This document shows, piece by piece, positions 27,165-35,649 of a stretch of DNA of 64,000 nucleotides. Positions within the stretch are counted from its first letter, which is position 1, and every line of letters begins with the position of its first letter. Made by a program: the position numbers and the translations under genes. The notes under the pieces were generated by a model. That model ran no database searches, was not told the DNA's origin, and saw nothing but the letters and a program-made list of their open reading frames with translations. The DNA lies in contig NZ_PJBJ01000030.1 in assembly GCF_002836475.1 (NCBI RefSeq), positions 496,001 to 560,000 on the forward strand. Reading direction: 5' to 3'. This DNA comes from Flavobacterium sp. ALD4. GTDB taxonomy: Bacteria > Bacteroidota > Bacteroidia > Flavobacteriales > Flavobacteriaceae.

Positions 27165-27766
27165 ATGAAAACTCCTATATTTTTTTCTATTTATGACTGC
27201 TCAGATTTGGGCTCAAGATAATATGAACTATGAGGACCAAAAGGAAACATTTAAATTAGCAAGAAAAACTTAGCATATCCAGGCTATTTAAATGTCGTAC
27301 GATTACCCACATATGTTTATTCAGCAAATGCAAACACTCAAATTATCCAAATTACTATCAAAAAAACAGATTCTTTAAAACTATTTTTCGAAAAGACAAA
27401 ATAAATAGTTTACGAGGGAATTGCGAATGGATTTCTAAAAAAGCAAATTAGGCAATACGAGTTGATGGCTTAATTGGTAAAAGGATAACAATCACCAACG
27501 ATAAAATTCTATTTTATGAATTATACCCTAATTCAAAAAAATGGGAATTAGCAAAAACAGAAAAGATTGATTCTTCTGAAAACCCAGATTCGTATTCTTT
27601 TACCGAGTTCTTATATTCAAAGAACGAAGTGTGGGAATATACCATAAACAACGATACAGGTCAATTAATAGTATTTTATATCGGAGAAAATAAAAACAAT
27701 ACTCAATTAATGAGTGCATTCCAGTGTTTTATTATTTTAAATTACATTAAGTATTTGACAAGTTGA
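27165..27766 (+). pseudogene. Decayed gene for a small secreted protein
   Basis: An ATG at 27165 opens a signal-peptide-like stretch whose frame shifts near 27190 (the continuation reads MTAQIWAQDNMNYEDQKETF before a TAG). Later pieces lie in other frames, and a readable 3' portion runs from 27452 to the TGA at 27764 (RITITNDKILFYELYPNSKK, then WEYTINNDTGQLIVFYIGE), preceded by an in-frame TAG at 27449. The whole looks like one ~200-residue exported protein broken by several frameshifts and stops. The family is not recognised. Confidence 0.6.
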
Positions 27767-27949
27767 GAACAATGCTCCGACCTATAATATAAACCGCGAT
27801 ACACAAATCGCAACTATCATAAAATCTATATAGATGTTTACCCCCCAGTGCTACTAAACATCTGCATACAGCTATAATCACCTGTCGTCTCAATAAACAA
27901 CCAAACAGTCAACATAATCCATTTCACACTTAGACCCCCTCTCTTTTGA

Positions 27950-28095
27950 AGAGACTGGGTTAAAGAAATCAATTCAACTTCAACTTCAAATGGAAGTATT
28001 GAAACATACGACTTATCATCGCCTTCCTTTTTGAAGTCTACAACACTATCTACTCTTGCGCGTAGTGAGTGATCTTTACTGATGTAACCATTTTT
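27950..28095 (-). pseudogene. Fragment duplicating the 3' end of rpmA (L27)
   Basis: The minus-strand reading NGYISKDHSLRARVDSVVDF onward to [12 protein letters not shown] matches the C-terminal 38 residues of the intact L27 at 30365-30631 at 29 of 38 positions. DNA similarity continues past the rpmA stop into its 3' flank, where the stop has become sense codons. The rest of L27 is absent. It lies 2.3 kb from rpmA, in the same orientation, on the far side of the aconitase gene. Confidence 0.8.
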
Positions 28096-28286
28096 AGGCA
28101 GACAGCCATTCACCTATTATCTCGATTAAGATTCCCTTTTTTTGTCATTTAAACCGATTACTTTAACTAACTTACATACTGATTTTCAGTATTATAACAC
28201 ATCTGATTAAATAAAATCGAGTCAAGTATTTTTCTGAGAATTAAAAATATCGCCATTGCCTCTAACTGTTTCTAATACTTACTATC

Positions 28287-30233
28287 ATGAAAGCACAAAA
28301 TGTCAGCCAAAAATTAATCAGTTCCCATCTTCTTTCGGGTGAGATGATTCCCGGAACTGAAATCGGATTAAAAATTGATCAAATACTACTTCAAGACGCC
28401 ACTGGTACGCTGGTCATGCTAGAGTTAGAAGCTTTTAACCTAAAAAAAGCCAAACCGGAAATCGCCGTCCAGTACGTCGATCACAACTTACTCCAAACGG
28501 ATTACAAGAACATGGACGATCATCTATTTTTGCAATCGGCGGCAGCACGTTTTGGCTTCTGGTTTAGCAGACCTGGAAACGGAATTAGCCACGTGGTGCA
28601 CATGGAACGTTTTGGCAGACCTGGCAAAACGCTCTTAGGATCTGACAGCCATACGCCAGCAGGAGGAGGGATTGGCATGCTTGCTATCGGAACGGGTGGC
28701 TTAGATGTCGCTCTTGCAGCTGCAGGTGAGCCTTATTATGTAAAAATGCCAAAAATAATGGGCGTCAAATTAATCGGAAAATTACCTGACTGGGTGAGTG
28801 CTAAAGACATCGTTCTAGAAATGCTTCGCAGATATGATGTGACTGGCGGACGCGGATATATCTTGGAATATTATGGTCCCGGTTTGAAAACGCTTAGCGC
28901 CTGGGATCGTCATGTCATCGCCAATATGGGTACGGAGCTAGGAGCGACAACTTCCGTTTTTCCATCCGATGGGATCACTCGTGAATTCCTAAAACAAGAA
29001 GAAAGAGAAGATGAATGGGTACTACTTGAAGCAGACGAGGGGGCTACCTACGATAAAGAAATTGAAATTGATTTGGCCACCATAGAACCTTTGATTGCAC
29101 TTCCCGGCAGCCCTGGTGATGTAGTTTCGGTTAGAGAAGTGAGTGGATTAGCTGTAAACCAAGTGGTCTTAGGCTCCTCTGCTAATCCAGGATTACGCGA
29201 TTTTTGGATTGTCTCCGAAATTATAAAAGGGCAAGCTATTTCCCCTGAAATTTCTTTTGATGTCAATCCTTCTTCCCGCCAAGTGTTAGAAAATTTAATG
29301 GAAATGGGGGCTTTGGGTCCATTAATAGCTGCCGGTGGACGTCTTCACCAATCCGGTTGTATGGGATGCATCGGCATGGGACAAGCTCCTGCCACCAACA
29401 CTATTAGCCTTAGAACCATGCCCCGAAATTTCCCGGGACGTTCCGGTACATTAGACGATAAAATATATTTGTGTAGCCCGGAAACAGCCGCCGCCGCCGC
29501 ATTGACGGGAAAAATAACCGATCCAAGAGATCTCGAATCACTACTGAACATCTCCTATCCGCAATGGAAAGAACCCGTTAAAATAAAGATCGTAAAAGAG
29601 ATGCTAATCGCCACAAATGGCCACACCACAGAATTGATAAAAGGGCCAAACATCAAAACACTTCCTTTATTTGAAGCACTCCCCGATACGCTGGAAGTTC
29701 CTATTCTATTGAAAATGGGAGATGATATTTCTACCGATGGTATTCTAAAAGCGGGAGCTGAAGTATTGCCACTACGTTCCAATATTCCGGAAATAAGCAA
29801 GTACTCCTATTACGCCATCGATCCAACTTTCTATGATCGCGCCATTGAAAACCAAAAAGAACACGAGGGGTATTGTGTTATAGCGGGTGATAATTTTGCA
29901 CAAGGATCAAGCAGGGAACATGCCGCTATAGCGCCCAAATATCTCGGTCAAAAGTTTGCTATCGCCAAATCATACGCCCGCATTGGTTGGCAGAACTTGA
30001 TTAACTTTGGTATTGTTCCGTTCGAATTTAAGAATGCGGCCGACTGGGACAAACTGGAACAAGGTGATGTTTTAATTATAAAAGAACTAAGGTCAGCAAT
30101 CAAAAATAACGATTTGGTAACCGCTACAGTAAAGGGAAAAGACCTTCAAATCATGCTCACTTATACTATCAGCAATAGGCAAGCTGAAATTATCTTAAAA
30201 GGCGGGGTCATTAATTTAGTAAAACATAAGTAA
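28287..30233 (+). CDS. Aconitate hydratase, Aquifex-type short form
   Basis: 648-residue 4Fe-4S enzyme interconverting citrate and isocitrate. It belongs to the shorter aconitase branch that resembles isopropylmalate dehydratase fusions. Landmarks: LGSDSHTPAGGGIGMLAIGTGGLDVA (active-site His/Asp region, about 112-137), the cluster cysteines in QSGCMGCIGMGQ (about 355-366), PGRSGTLDDKIYLCSPETAA, and the swivel domain with GDNFAQGSSREHAAIAP (about 535-551). Intact and ordinary in composition. Confidence 0.94.
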   Translation: MKAQNVSQKLISSHLLSGEMIPGTEIGLKIDQILLQDATGTLVMLELEAFNLKKAKPEIAVQYVDHNLLQTDYKNMDDHLFLQSAAARFGFWFSRPGNGISHVVHMERFGRPGKTLLGSDSHTPAGGGIGMLAIGTGGLDVALAAAGEPYYVKMPKIMGVKLIGKLPDWVSAKDIVLEMLRRYDVTGGRGYILEYYGPGLKTLSAWDRHVIANMGTELGATTSVFPSDGITREFLKQEEREDEWVLLEADEGATYDKEIEIDLATIEPLIALPGSPGDVVSVREVSGLAVNQVVLGSSANPGLRDFWIVSEIIKGQAISPEISFDVNPSSRQVLENLMEMGALGPLIAAGGRLHQSGCMGCIGMGQAPATNTISLRTMPRNFPGRSGTLDDKIYLCSPETAAAAALTGKITDPRDLESLLNISYPQWKEPVKIKIVKEMLIATNGHTTELIKGPNIKTLPLFEALPDTLEVPILLKMGDDISTDGILKAGAEVLPLRSNIPEISKYSYYAIDPTFYDRAIENQKEHEGYCVIAGDNFAQGSSREHAAIAPKYLGQKFAIAKSYARIGWQNLINFGIVPFEFKNAADWDKLEQGDVLIIKELRSAIKNNDLVTATVKGKDLQIMLTYTISNRQAEIILKGGVINLVKHK

Positions 30234-30311
30234 TATGTCGAACAGGCATTTTCTTGCCCTTTTTTGAGTATTAGAGCAGTATTCTTTATAGAGATTAATT
30301 CTAAAACAAAA

Positions 30312-30341
30312 AACCCGTCCCGAAATAAATCGGAACGGGTT
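30312..30341. terminator. Bidirectional terminator (aconitase / rpmA)
   Basis: 12-base arms AACCCGTCCCGA and TCGGAACGGGTT pair with one mismatch, loop of 6. The minus strand runs into TTGTTTTAG, the plus strand into TGTTTAA. Confidence 0.82.
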
Positions 30342-30364
30342 GTTTAATCAACTGAGTAAATCAA

Positions 30365-30631
30365 TTATGCTTCAACTTCAAATGGAAGTATTGAAACGTA
30401 TGATTTGTTATCTCTTTTCTTTTGGAAGTGTACAACTCCATCTACTCTTGCGTGTAGGGTGTGATCTTTACTGATGTAAACATTTGCACCTGGATTGTGT
30501 TTTGAACCTCTTTGTCTTACGATGATGTTCCCTGCAATAGCAGCTTGTCCTCCAAAAATCTTAACACCTAAACGTTTTGATTCTGATTCTCTACCATTCT
30601 TGGAACTACCGACACCTTTCTTGTGAGCCAT
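30365..30631 (-). CDS. rpmA: 50S ribosomal protein L27
   Basis: bL27, whose N-terminus reaches the peptidyl-transferase centre. 88 residues starting [20 protein letters not shown], with no Firmicutes-type cleavable N-terminal extension. It follows rplU by 23 bases in the standard rplU-rpmA operon. Confidence 0.97.
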   Translation of the reverse strand: MAHKKGVGSSKNGRESESKRLGVKIFGGQAAIAGNIIVRQRGSKHNPGANVYISKDHTLHARVDGVVHFQKKRDNKSYVSILPFEVEA

Positions 30632-30654
30632 GACGTATTAGTTTAATATTATTA

Positions 30655-31098
30655 TTATTCTTTAGTATCTTCTTTTTTAGCTTTAGGAGCTTTTTTTACT
30701 TTCGAAGCCGGAGCTTCTTCAGTACTTGCTTCTACCGCCGCTTTCTTAGGAGCTGCTTCTTTCTTAGGAGTAGCTTTTTTAGCACCTGCTGCAGTAATAC
30801 CTTCGATTACAATTTGAGTAAGAAATTGTCTATGACCATTTCTCTTTTTGTACCCTTTTCTTCTTTTCTTTTTGAAAACGATAACTTTATCTCCTTTTAA
30901 GTGTTGTAACACTTTAGCTTCTACTGAAGCACCTTCTATAGCGGGGGCGCCTATTGTGATTACGCCATTGTCGTCTAACAAATAAACTTTGTCGAAAGAA
31001 ACTGTAGTTCCTTCTTCATTTGTCAAACGGTGAACGTAAACCTTTAGGTCTTTGCTTACTTTGAATTGTTGCCCTGCTATCTCTACGATTGCATACAT
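30655..31098 (-). CDS. rplU: 50S ribosomal protein L21 with basic/Ala-rich tail
   Basis: bL21; residues 1 to ~103 are the normal protein (MYAIVEIAGQQFKVSKDLKV at the start; FKKKRRKGYKKRNGHRQ near 75-91). The remaining ~44 residues are a low-complexity tail of KKA, EAAP and KKAPKAKK-type units, absent from the E. coli protein. Transcription starts from a consensus promoter at 31129-31159, giving a short leader. Confidence 0.96.
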   Translation of the reverse strand: MYAIVEIAGQQFKVSKDLKVYVHRLTNEEGTTVSFDKVYLLDDNGVITIGAPAIEGASVEAKVLQHLKGDKVIVFKKKRRKGYKKRNGHRQFLTQIVIEGITAAGAKKATPKKEAAPKKAAVEASTEEAPASKVKKAPKAKKEDTKE

Positions 31099-31128
31099 AC
31101 CAAATTGATTTATTGATTTTTAAGGTTG

Positions 31129-31159
31129 CAAATATACAATTTAATTTTTATTGTGCAAA
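31129..31159 (-). promoter_or_regulatory. Promoter of the rplU-rpmA operon
   Basis: On the minus strand TTTG (31156-31159), exactly 19 bases, TATATTTG (31129-31136): full Bacteroidetes consensus, 31 bases before the start codon. Confidence 0.87.
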
Positions 31160-31341
31160 CCCTTAAAACTAAAAATATAATATCTTTGCTTTTCAACCTG
31201 TTTTCAAGGATTTACCTTCCCAAAATCACTATCCTTTCCTTAAAAAAGCGGAATACTAGACACACCTCATTAAAAAAAGGTATTTTTGAACTAGCAATAA
31301 CTTTAGTTTTTATCTATTGTAAACGCATTTTATAACTCTTT

Positions 31342-32667
31342 ATGGAAAAATCAATAATGGGATTAACTAATGCGCTCCCCCTTGGCGGAGTCGCTTCTGC
31401 CCAAAAAATAGCTTTTGAAGAATACAATCTGGACAATGGCCTGCATGTTATATTGCACCATGATCCTTCAGCACCCGTTGTAATAACTTCGGTGATGTAT
31501 CATGTAGGATCCAAAGATGAAAATCCAGAAAAAACAGGTTTTGCCCATTTTTTCGAACATCTGTTATTTGAAGGAACTAAAAACATCAAAAGAGGCGAAT
31601 GGTTTAAAATTGTAACTTCTAACGGAGGAGTAAATAATGCCAATACTTCCGATGATCGCACATACTACTATGAGGTATTCCCTTCCAATAATTTAGAACT
31701 GGCCCTTTGGATGGAATCCGAAAGACTAATGCATCCTATCATTAATCAAATTGGGGTCGACACCCAAAACGGGGTTATCAAGGAAGAAAAGAACTCTCGT
31801 TACGACAACCAACCTTACGGCAAAATCTTGCCCATCGTAAAGGAAAACATGTTCGAAAGTCATCCATATCGCTGGTCAACTATTGGCTCCATGGAGCATT
31901 TAGACACAGCTACTTTAGAGGATTTTAAAGATTTTCATAAAAAATTCTATATCCCTAACAATGCTGTTTTAGTAGTGGCTGGAGATTTCGAAAGAAATCA
32001 GGCAAAAGAATGGATTGAAAAATACTTTGGTCCTATCGAAAAAGGCGAAGTACTAAAAAAACAAACATTTGTCGAGAAACCGATAACACAAACGATTAAA
32101 GCGACGTACCAAGACCCCAATATACAAATACCGATGGTTGTCGCTTCCTACAGAACACCCTCAATGAAAACGAGAGACGCTCGCGTTTTGGATTTTATAT
32201 CATCGTATTTAAGCGACGGGAGGAGTTCGAAATTATACAAGAAAGTCGTTGACGAAAAGAAGATAGCCCTTCAAATAGGCGCCGTAGGTTTCAGTCAGGA
32301 AGATTACGGAATGTATATTATCTATGGCCTACCGATGGGAACACACACCGCTGCCGATTTATTGAATGAAATCGATGAGGAAATCGTAAAAATCCAAACG
32401 AATTTGATCTCTGAAAAAGATTATCAAAAATTACAAAATCAGTTTGAAAACCAATATGTGGACAACAACTCTAATGTGGAGGGAATTGCCGAGAATTTAG
32501 CAAAATATCATTTGCTTTATGGAGACATCAATTTGATTAATACTGAGATTGACCTTTATCACTCCATCAGTAGGGAAGAAATTAGGGAAGTAGCAAAAAA
32601 ATATCTGAATCCGAATCAGAGATTGGTCCTGGATTACATCCCTAGCATAGAAACAGTTCAGAATTAA
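31342..32667 (+). CDS. M16-family zinc peptidase, first copy (A1), weakened signal peptide
   Basis: 441-residue insulinase-family subunit with the inverted zinc motif HFFEH (69-73) and the third ligand Glu149 in IKEEK, so the active site is intact. It is a close paralogue of the gene at 34312 along its whole length. Its N-terminus differs: the Lys after the start is Glu and Asn/Pro interrupt the hydrophobic core (GLTNALPLGGVASAQ against ALSATLLLGGAISAQ in the other copy), so export may be poor. Glu144 of the other copy is Gly here. It pairs with the following gene. Confidence 0.9.
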   Translation: MEKSIMGLTNALPLGGVASAQKIAFEEYNLDNGLHVILHHDPSAPVVITSVMYHVGSKDENPEKTGFAHFFEHLLFEGTKNIKRGEWFKIVTSNGGVNNANTSDDRTYYYEVFPSNNLELALWMESERLMHPIINQIGVDTQNGVIKEEKNSRYDNQPYGKILPIVKENMFESHPYRWSTIGSMEHLDTATLEDFKDFHKKFYIPNNAVLVVAGDFERNQAKEWIEKYFGPIEKGEVLKKQTFVEKPITQTIKATYQDPNIQIPMVVASYRTPSMKTRDARVLDFISSYLSDGRSSKLYKKVVDEKKIALQIGAVGFSQEDYGMYIIYGLPMGTHTAADLLNEIDEEIVKIQTNLISEKDYQKLQNQFENQYVDNNSNVEGIAENLAKYHLLYGDINLINTEIDLYHSISREEIREVAKKYLNPNQRLVLDYIPSIETVQN

Positions 32668-32727
32668 GCCCTTCAGAACTACGAAAAAACAATCATTATA
32701 TTCATCCTATTATTTATAACAGGAATT

Positions 32728-34095
32728 ATGCAAACACAAGATCGCACCCAACCACAACCTGGAAAACCACCAGTTGTCAACATTAATAAACCACAGACAT
32801 TTTTCTTAGCTAATGGACTGAAAGTAATGATTGTAGAGGATCATAAATTACCCAAAGTCACTTTTAAGCTGACCATAGACAATCCTCCTTTTGCAGAAGA
32901 CAGTAAAAAGGGAGTAGATGAACTATGCAGTAACTTAATAGGAGGCGGAAACATCAAAATCACCAAAGACGATTTTAATGAAGAAGTCGATTTTCTGGGA
33001 GCTACCATTGGTTTTAATTCACATGGCGCTTACGCAAGTGCCCTTTCTAAATATTCTGGTCGCGTACTGCAACTTTTAACTTACGGCGCGTTGTATCCTA
33101 ATTTTACTCAGGAAGAATTCGACAAAGAAAAAGCAAAGTTACTGGAAGGTATAAAAGCGCAAGAGAAAAGCGTTCCCGCAATTGCTAACAGAGTTGTTAA
33201 TGCTCTAGCCTTCGGAATGAACCATCCCGCGGGAGAATACACGACGCAAGAAACACTTAACAACGTTACTCTTGCCGATGTAAAAGCAAACTACTCGGCC
33301 TATTTCGCACCAGAAAACGCGTATTTAGTAATTATTGGAGATATAAAATACAAGGAGGTAAAACCTGTTGTTGAGAAACTTTTCGGCTCGTGGAAACGAA
33401 CAAACACCGCCAAAATAACCTATACCACCCCAGAAAACGTTCCTTTTACACAAATCAATTTTGTAGATGTTCCCAATGCCGTTCAGTCCGAAATATCGTT
33501 GGTCAACACTTTAGATTTAAAAATGGCAGATAAAGACTTTTTCCCAGCAGTTATCGCTACGTATATACTTGGAGGGGACTTTAACAGCTACTTAAACATG
33601 AACTTAAGAGAAGAACACGGCTGGACGTATGGCGCCAGTACCATCATAGGGGCAGGAAAATATGTTTCGAAATTAAAATCGGCCTCTTCAGTAAAAAATA
33701 GCGTAACCGATAGCGCAGTGGTCGAATTCGTCAAAGAAATCAACAGAATAAGAACTGAAAAAGTATCTGAAGAAGTGTTAAAGAATGTGAAAGCGGGATA
33801 TATTGGGCGTTTTGTAATGCAGGTGGAAAAACCAACTGCCATTGCACGATATGCCTTAAATATTGAAACAGAAGAGCTAACTCCTGACTTTTATGAAAAT
33901 TATATCAAAACAATAAATGCAGTAACAGCAGACGATGTTTTGAAAGCAGCGAATAAATATTTCCTGATTGACAATACCCGAATTATAATTGCAGGAAAGG
34001 GCTCGGATGTTATTCCGGGATTGGAGAAACTAAATATACCCTTATTTTACTTCGATAAATTTGGCCATCCAACGGAGAAACCTATCGTAAAATAA
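32728..34095 (+). CDS. M16-family partner subunit, first copy (B1), start and signal peptide lost
   Basis: 455 residues related to the first two thirds of the gene at 35650. It lacks the HxxEH motif, as expected for the non-catalytic partner of an M16 heterodimer. The frame is open upstream from 32668 and still encodes a hydrophobic signal (TIIIFILLFITGI), but the start equivalent is mutated: where B2 has ATG plus seven A's, this copy has ACG (32681) and six A's, which also shifts frame. The first ATG left is 32728, after the signal. The gene ends at a TAA where B2 has AAA, so the C-terminal domain is missing. It may be a decaying copy or a cytoplasmic protein. Confidence 0.75.
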   Translation: MQTQDRTQPQPGKPPVVNINKPQTFFLANGLKVMIVEDHKLPKVTFKLTIDNPPFAEDSKKGVDELCSNLIGGGNIKITKDDFNEEVDFLGATIGFNSHGAYASALSKYSGRVLQLLTYGALYPNFTQEEFDKEKAKLLEGIKAQEKSVPAIANRVVNALAFGMNHPAGEYTTQETLNNVTLADVKANYSAYFAPENAYLVIIGDIKYKEVKPVVEKLFGSWKRTNTAKITYTTPENVPFTQINFVDVPNAVQSEISLVNTLDLKMADKDFFPAVIATYILGGDFNSYLNMNLREEHGWTYGASTIIGAGKYVSKLKSASSVKNSVTDSAVVEFVKEINRIRTEKVSEEVLKNVKAGYIGRFVMQVEKPTAIARYALNIETEELTPDFYENYIKTINAVTADDVLKAANKYFLIDNTRIIIAGKGSDVIPGLEKLNIPLFYFDKFGHPTEKPIVK

Positions 34096-34123
34096 AGACA
34101 GCTGTTCCAGTCTCTAAGAATAC

Positions 34124-34160
34124 AAAGGTTCTCCATCAAGCTCAATGATGGAGAACCTTT
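34124..34160 (+). terminator. Terminator after the first M16 pair
   Basis: Perfect 15-bp stem AAAGGTTCTCCATCA/TGATGGAGAACCTTT, 7-base loop, then a T-run. It separates the two peptidase pairs into independent units. Confidence 0.92.
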
Positions 34161-34311
34161 TTTATTTTGTGCTAAATAAATATACCCCAATAAATACTTA
34201 ATCAATTTTTTTAACGCTAAAAAAAGACGTAAACTCTTATAAAAAAAATGTTTTTGATGTAACAATACAATTAACAATGCGACTTATCCATTAATTAACC
34301 TATTACTAACT

Positions 34312-35637
34312 ATGAAAAAATCAATAATGGCGTTAAGCGCCACACTTTTACTTGGAGGTGCAATTTCTGCACAAAAAGTAGCTTTCGAAGAATACAATTT
34401 AGACAATGGTCTACATGTTATTTTACAAAACGACCCTTCGGCCCCAGTTGTGATAACATCAGTTATGTATCACGTAGGTGCCAAAAACGAAAATCCGGAA
34501 AGAACTGGTTTTGCCCATTTTTTCGAACATCTTTTATTTGAAGGTACTGAGAACATCAAGCGTGGAGAATGGTTTAAAATTGTCACTGGAAATGGAGGAA
34601 CGAATAACGCCAACACCACCGAAGACCGTACTTATTATTACGAAGTATTCCCATCTAACAATCTTGAATTAGGTTTATGGATGGAATCCGAAAGAATGCT
34701 ACATCCTGTTATCAACCAAATTGGTGTTGATACCCAGAATGAGGTTGTTAAAGAAGAAAAAAGATTGCGTTATGACAACAGTCCTTATGGACAAATGATT
34801 CCGGAAGTAAAGAAAAAAATGTTCACAAAACATCCTTATCGCTGGACGACTATTGGTTCAATGGATCATTTAGACGCTGCAAAATTAGAGGAATTCAAGG
34901 ACTTCAACAAGAAATTTTACGTACCGAACAACGCTGTTCTTGTCGTAGCGGGAGACTTTAACGCAGCTCAAACTAAAGAATGGATCCAAAAATACTTTGG
35001 TGCGATAAAAAAAGGAGCCACTATTGAAAGAGAAACTTTCGTAGAGGAACCAATCACAGAAACTATCAAAGCACAATTTGAGGATACAAACATTCAAATC
35101 CCAATGCTTGTAGCTGCTTATAGAACTCCTTCGATGAAAACTCGTGATGCTAGAGTATTGGATTTTATTTCTACAATCTTAAGTGACGGTAAGAGCTCAA
35201 GATTATACAAAAAAATAGTTGACGACAAAAAAATGGCCTTGCAAATTGGTGCGTTTAGTTATAGTCAAGAAGATTACGGAACGTATATCCTCTATGGTTT
35301 ACCTCAAGCACCAAGTACGTCTGAAAATCTACTTACTGAAATTGATGCCGAAATAGTAAACTTACAGACAGAATTAATTTCTGATAAGGAATTGCAAAAA
35401 CTTCAGAACAAGTACGAGAATCAATACGTAAACAGTAATGCATCTATTGAAGGAGTAGCTGATAATCTTGCAACCTACTATATGCTCTACAAGGACGTAA
35501 ACTTAATCAATACAGAAATTGATATGTACCGTACTATTACACCGGAAGAGATTAGAACTGTTGCAAAAAAATATCTAAATCCAAACCAACGATTAGTATT
35601 AGATTATGTTCCATCATCAGACAAAGCCAAAAAATAA
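34312..35637 (+). CDS. M16-family zinc peptidase, second copy (A2)
   Basis: 441 residues: signal peptide (MKKSIMALSATLLLGGAISA), catalytic motif HFFEH (69-73), third zinc ligand Glu149 in VVKEEK, and the C-terminal pseudo-repeat typical of the family (about 200-420). Predicted periplasmic peptidase acting as a heterodimer with the next gene, 12 bases downstream. Highly similar to 31342-32667, from which it differs mainly by an intact signal. Confidence 0.94.
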   Translation: MKKSIMALSATLLLGGAISAQKVAFEEYNLDNGLHVILQNDPSAPVVITSVMYHVGAKNENPERTGFAHFFEHLLFEGTENIKRGEWFKIVTGNGGTNNANTTEDRTYYYEVFPSNNLELGLWMESERMLHPVINQIGVDTQNEVVKEEKRLRYDNSPYGQMIPEVKKKMFTKHPYRWTTIGSMDHLDAAKLEEFKDFNKKFYVPNNAVLVVAGDFNAAQTKEWIQKYFGAIKKGATIERETFVEEPITETIKAQFEDTNIQIPMLVAAYRTPSMKTRDARVLDFISTILSDGKSSRLYKKIVDDKKMALQIGAFSYSQEDYGTYILYGLPQAPSTSENLLTEIDAEIVNLQTELISDKELQKLQNKYENQYVNSNASIEGVADNLATYYMLYKDVNLINTEIDMYRTITPEEIRTVAKKYLNPNQRLVLDYVPSSDKAKK

Positions 35638-35649
35638 TACATAACAATC

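Noticed and set aside
27838-28113. 91-codon minus-strand frame as a gene
   Set aside because: Only the middle is homologous (L27 fragment); the rest is read-through beyond the lost stop.
31126-31335. 69-codon open frame upstream of the first M16 gene
   Set aside because: It covers the rplU-rpmA promoter on the other strand, has hydrophobic AT-driven composition and no start context.
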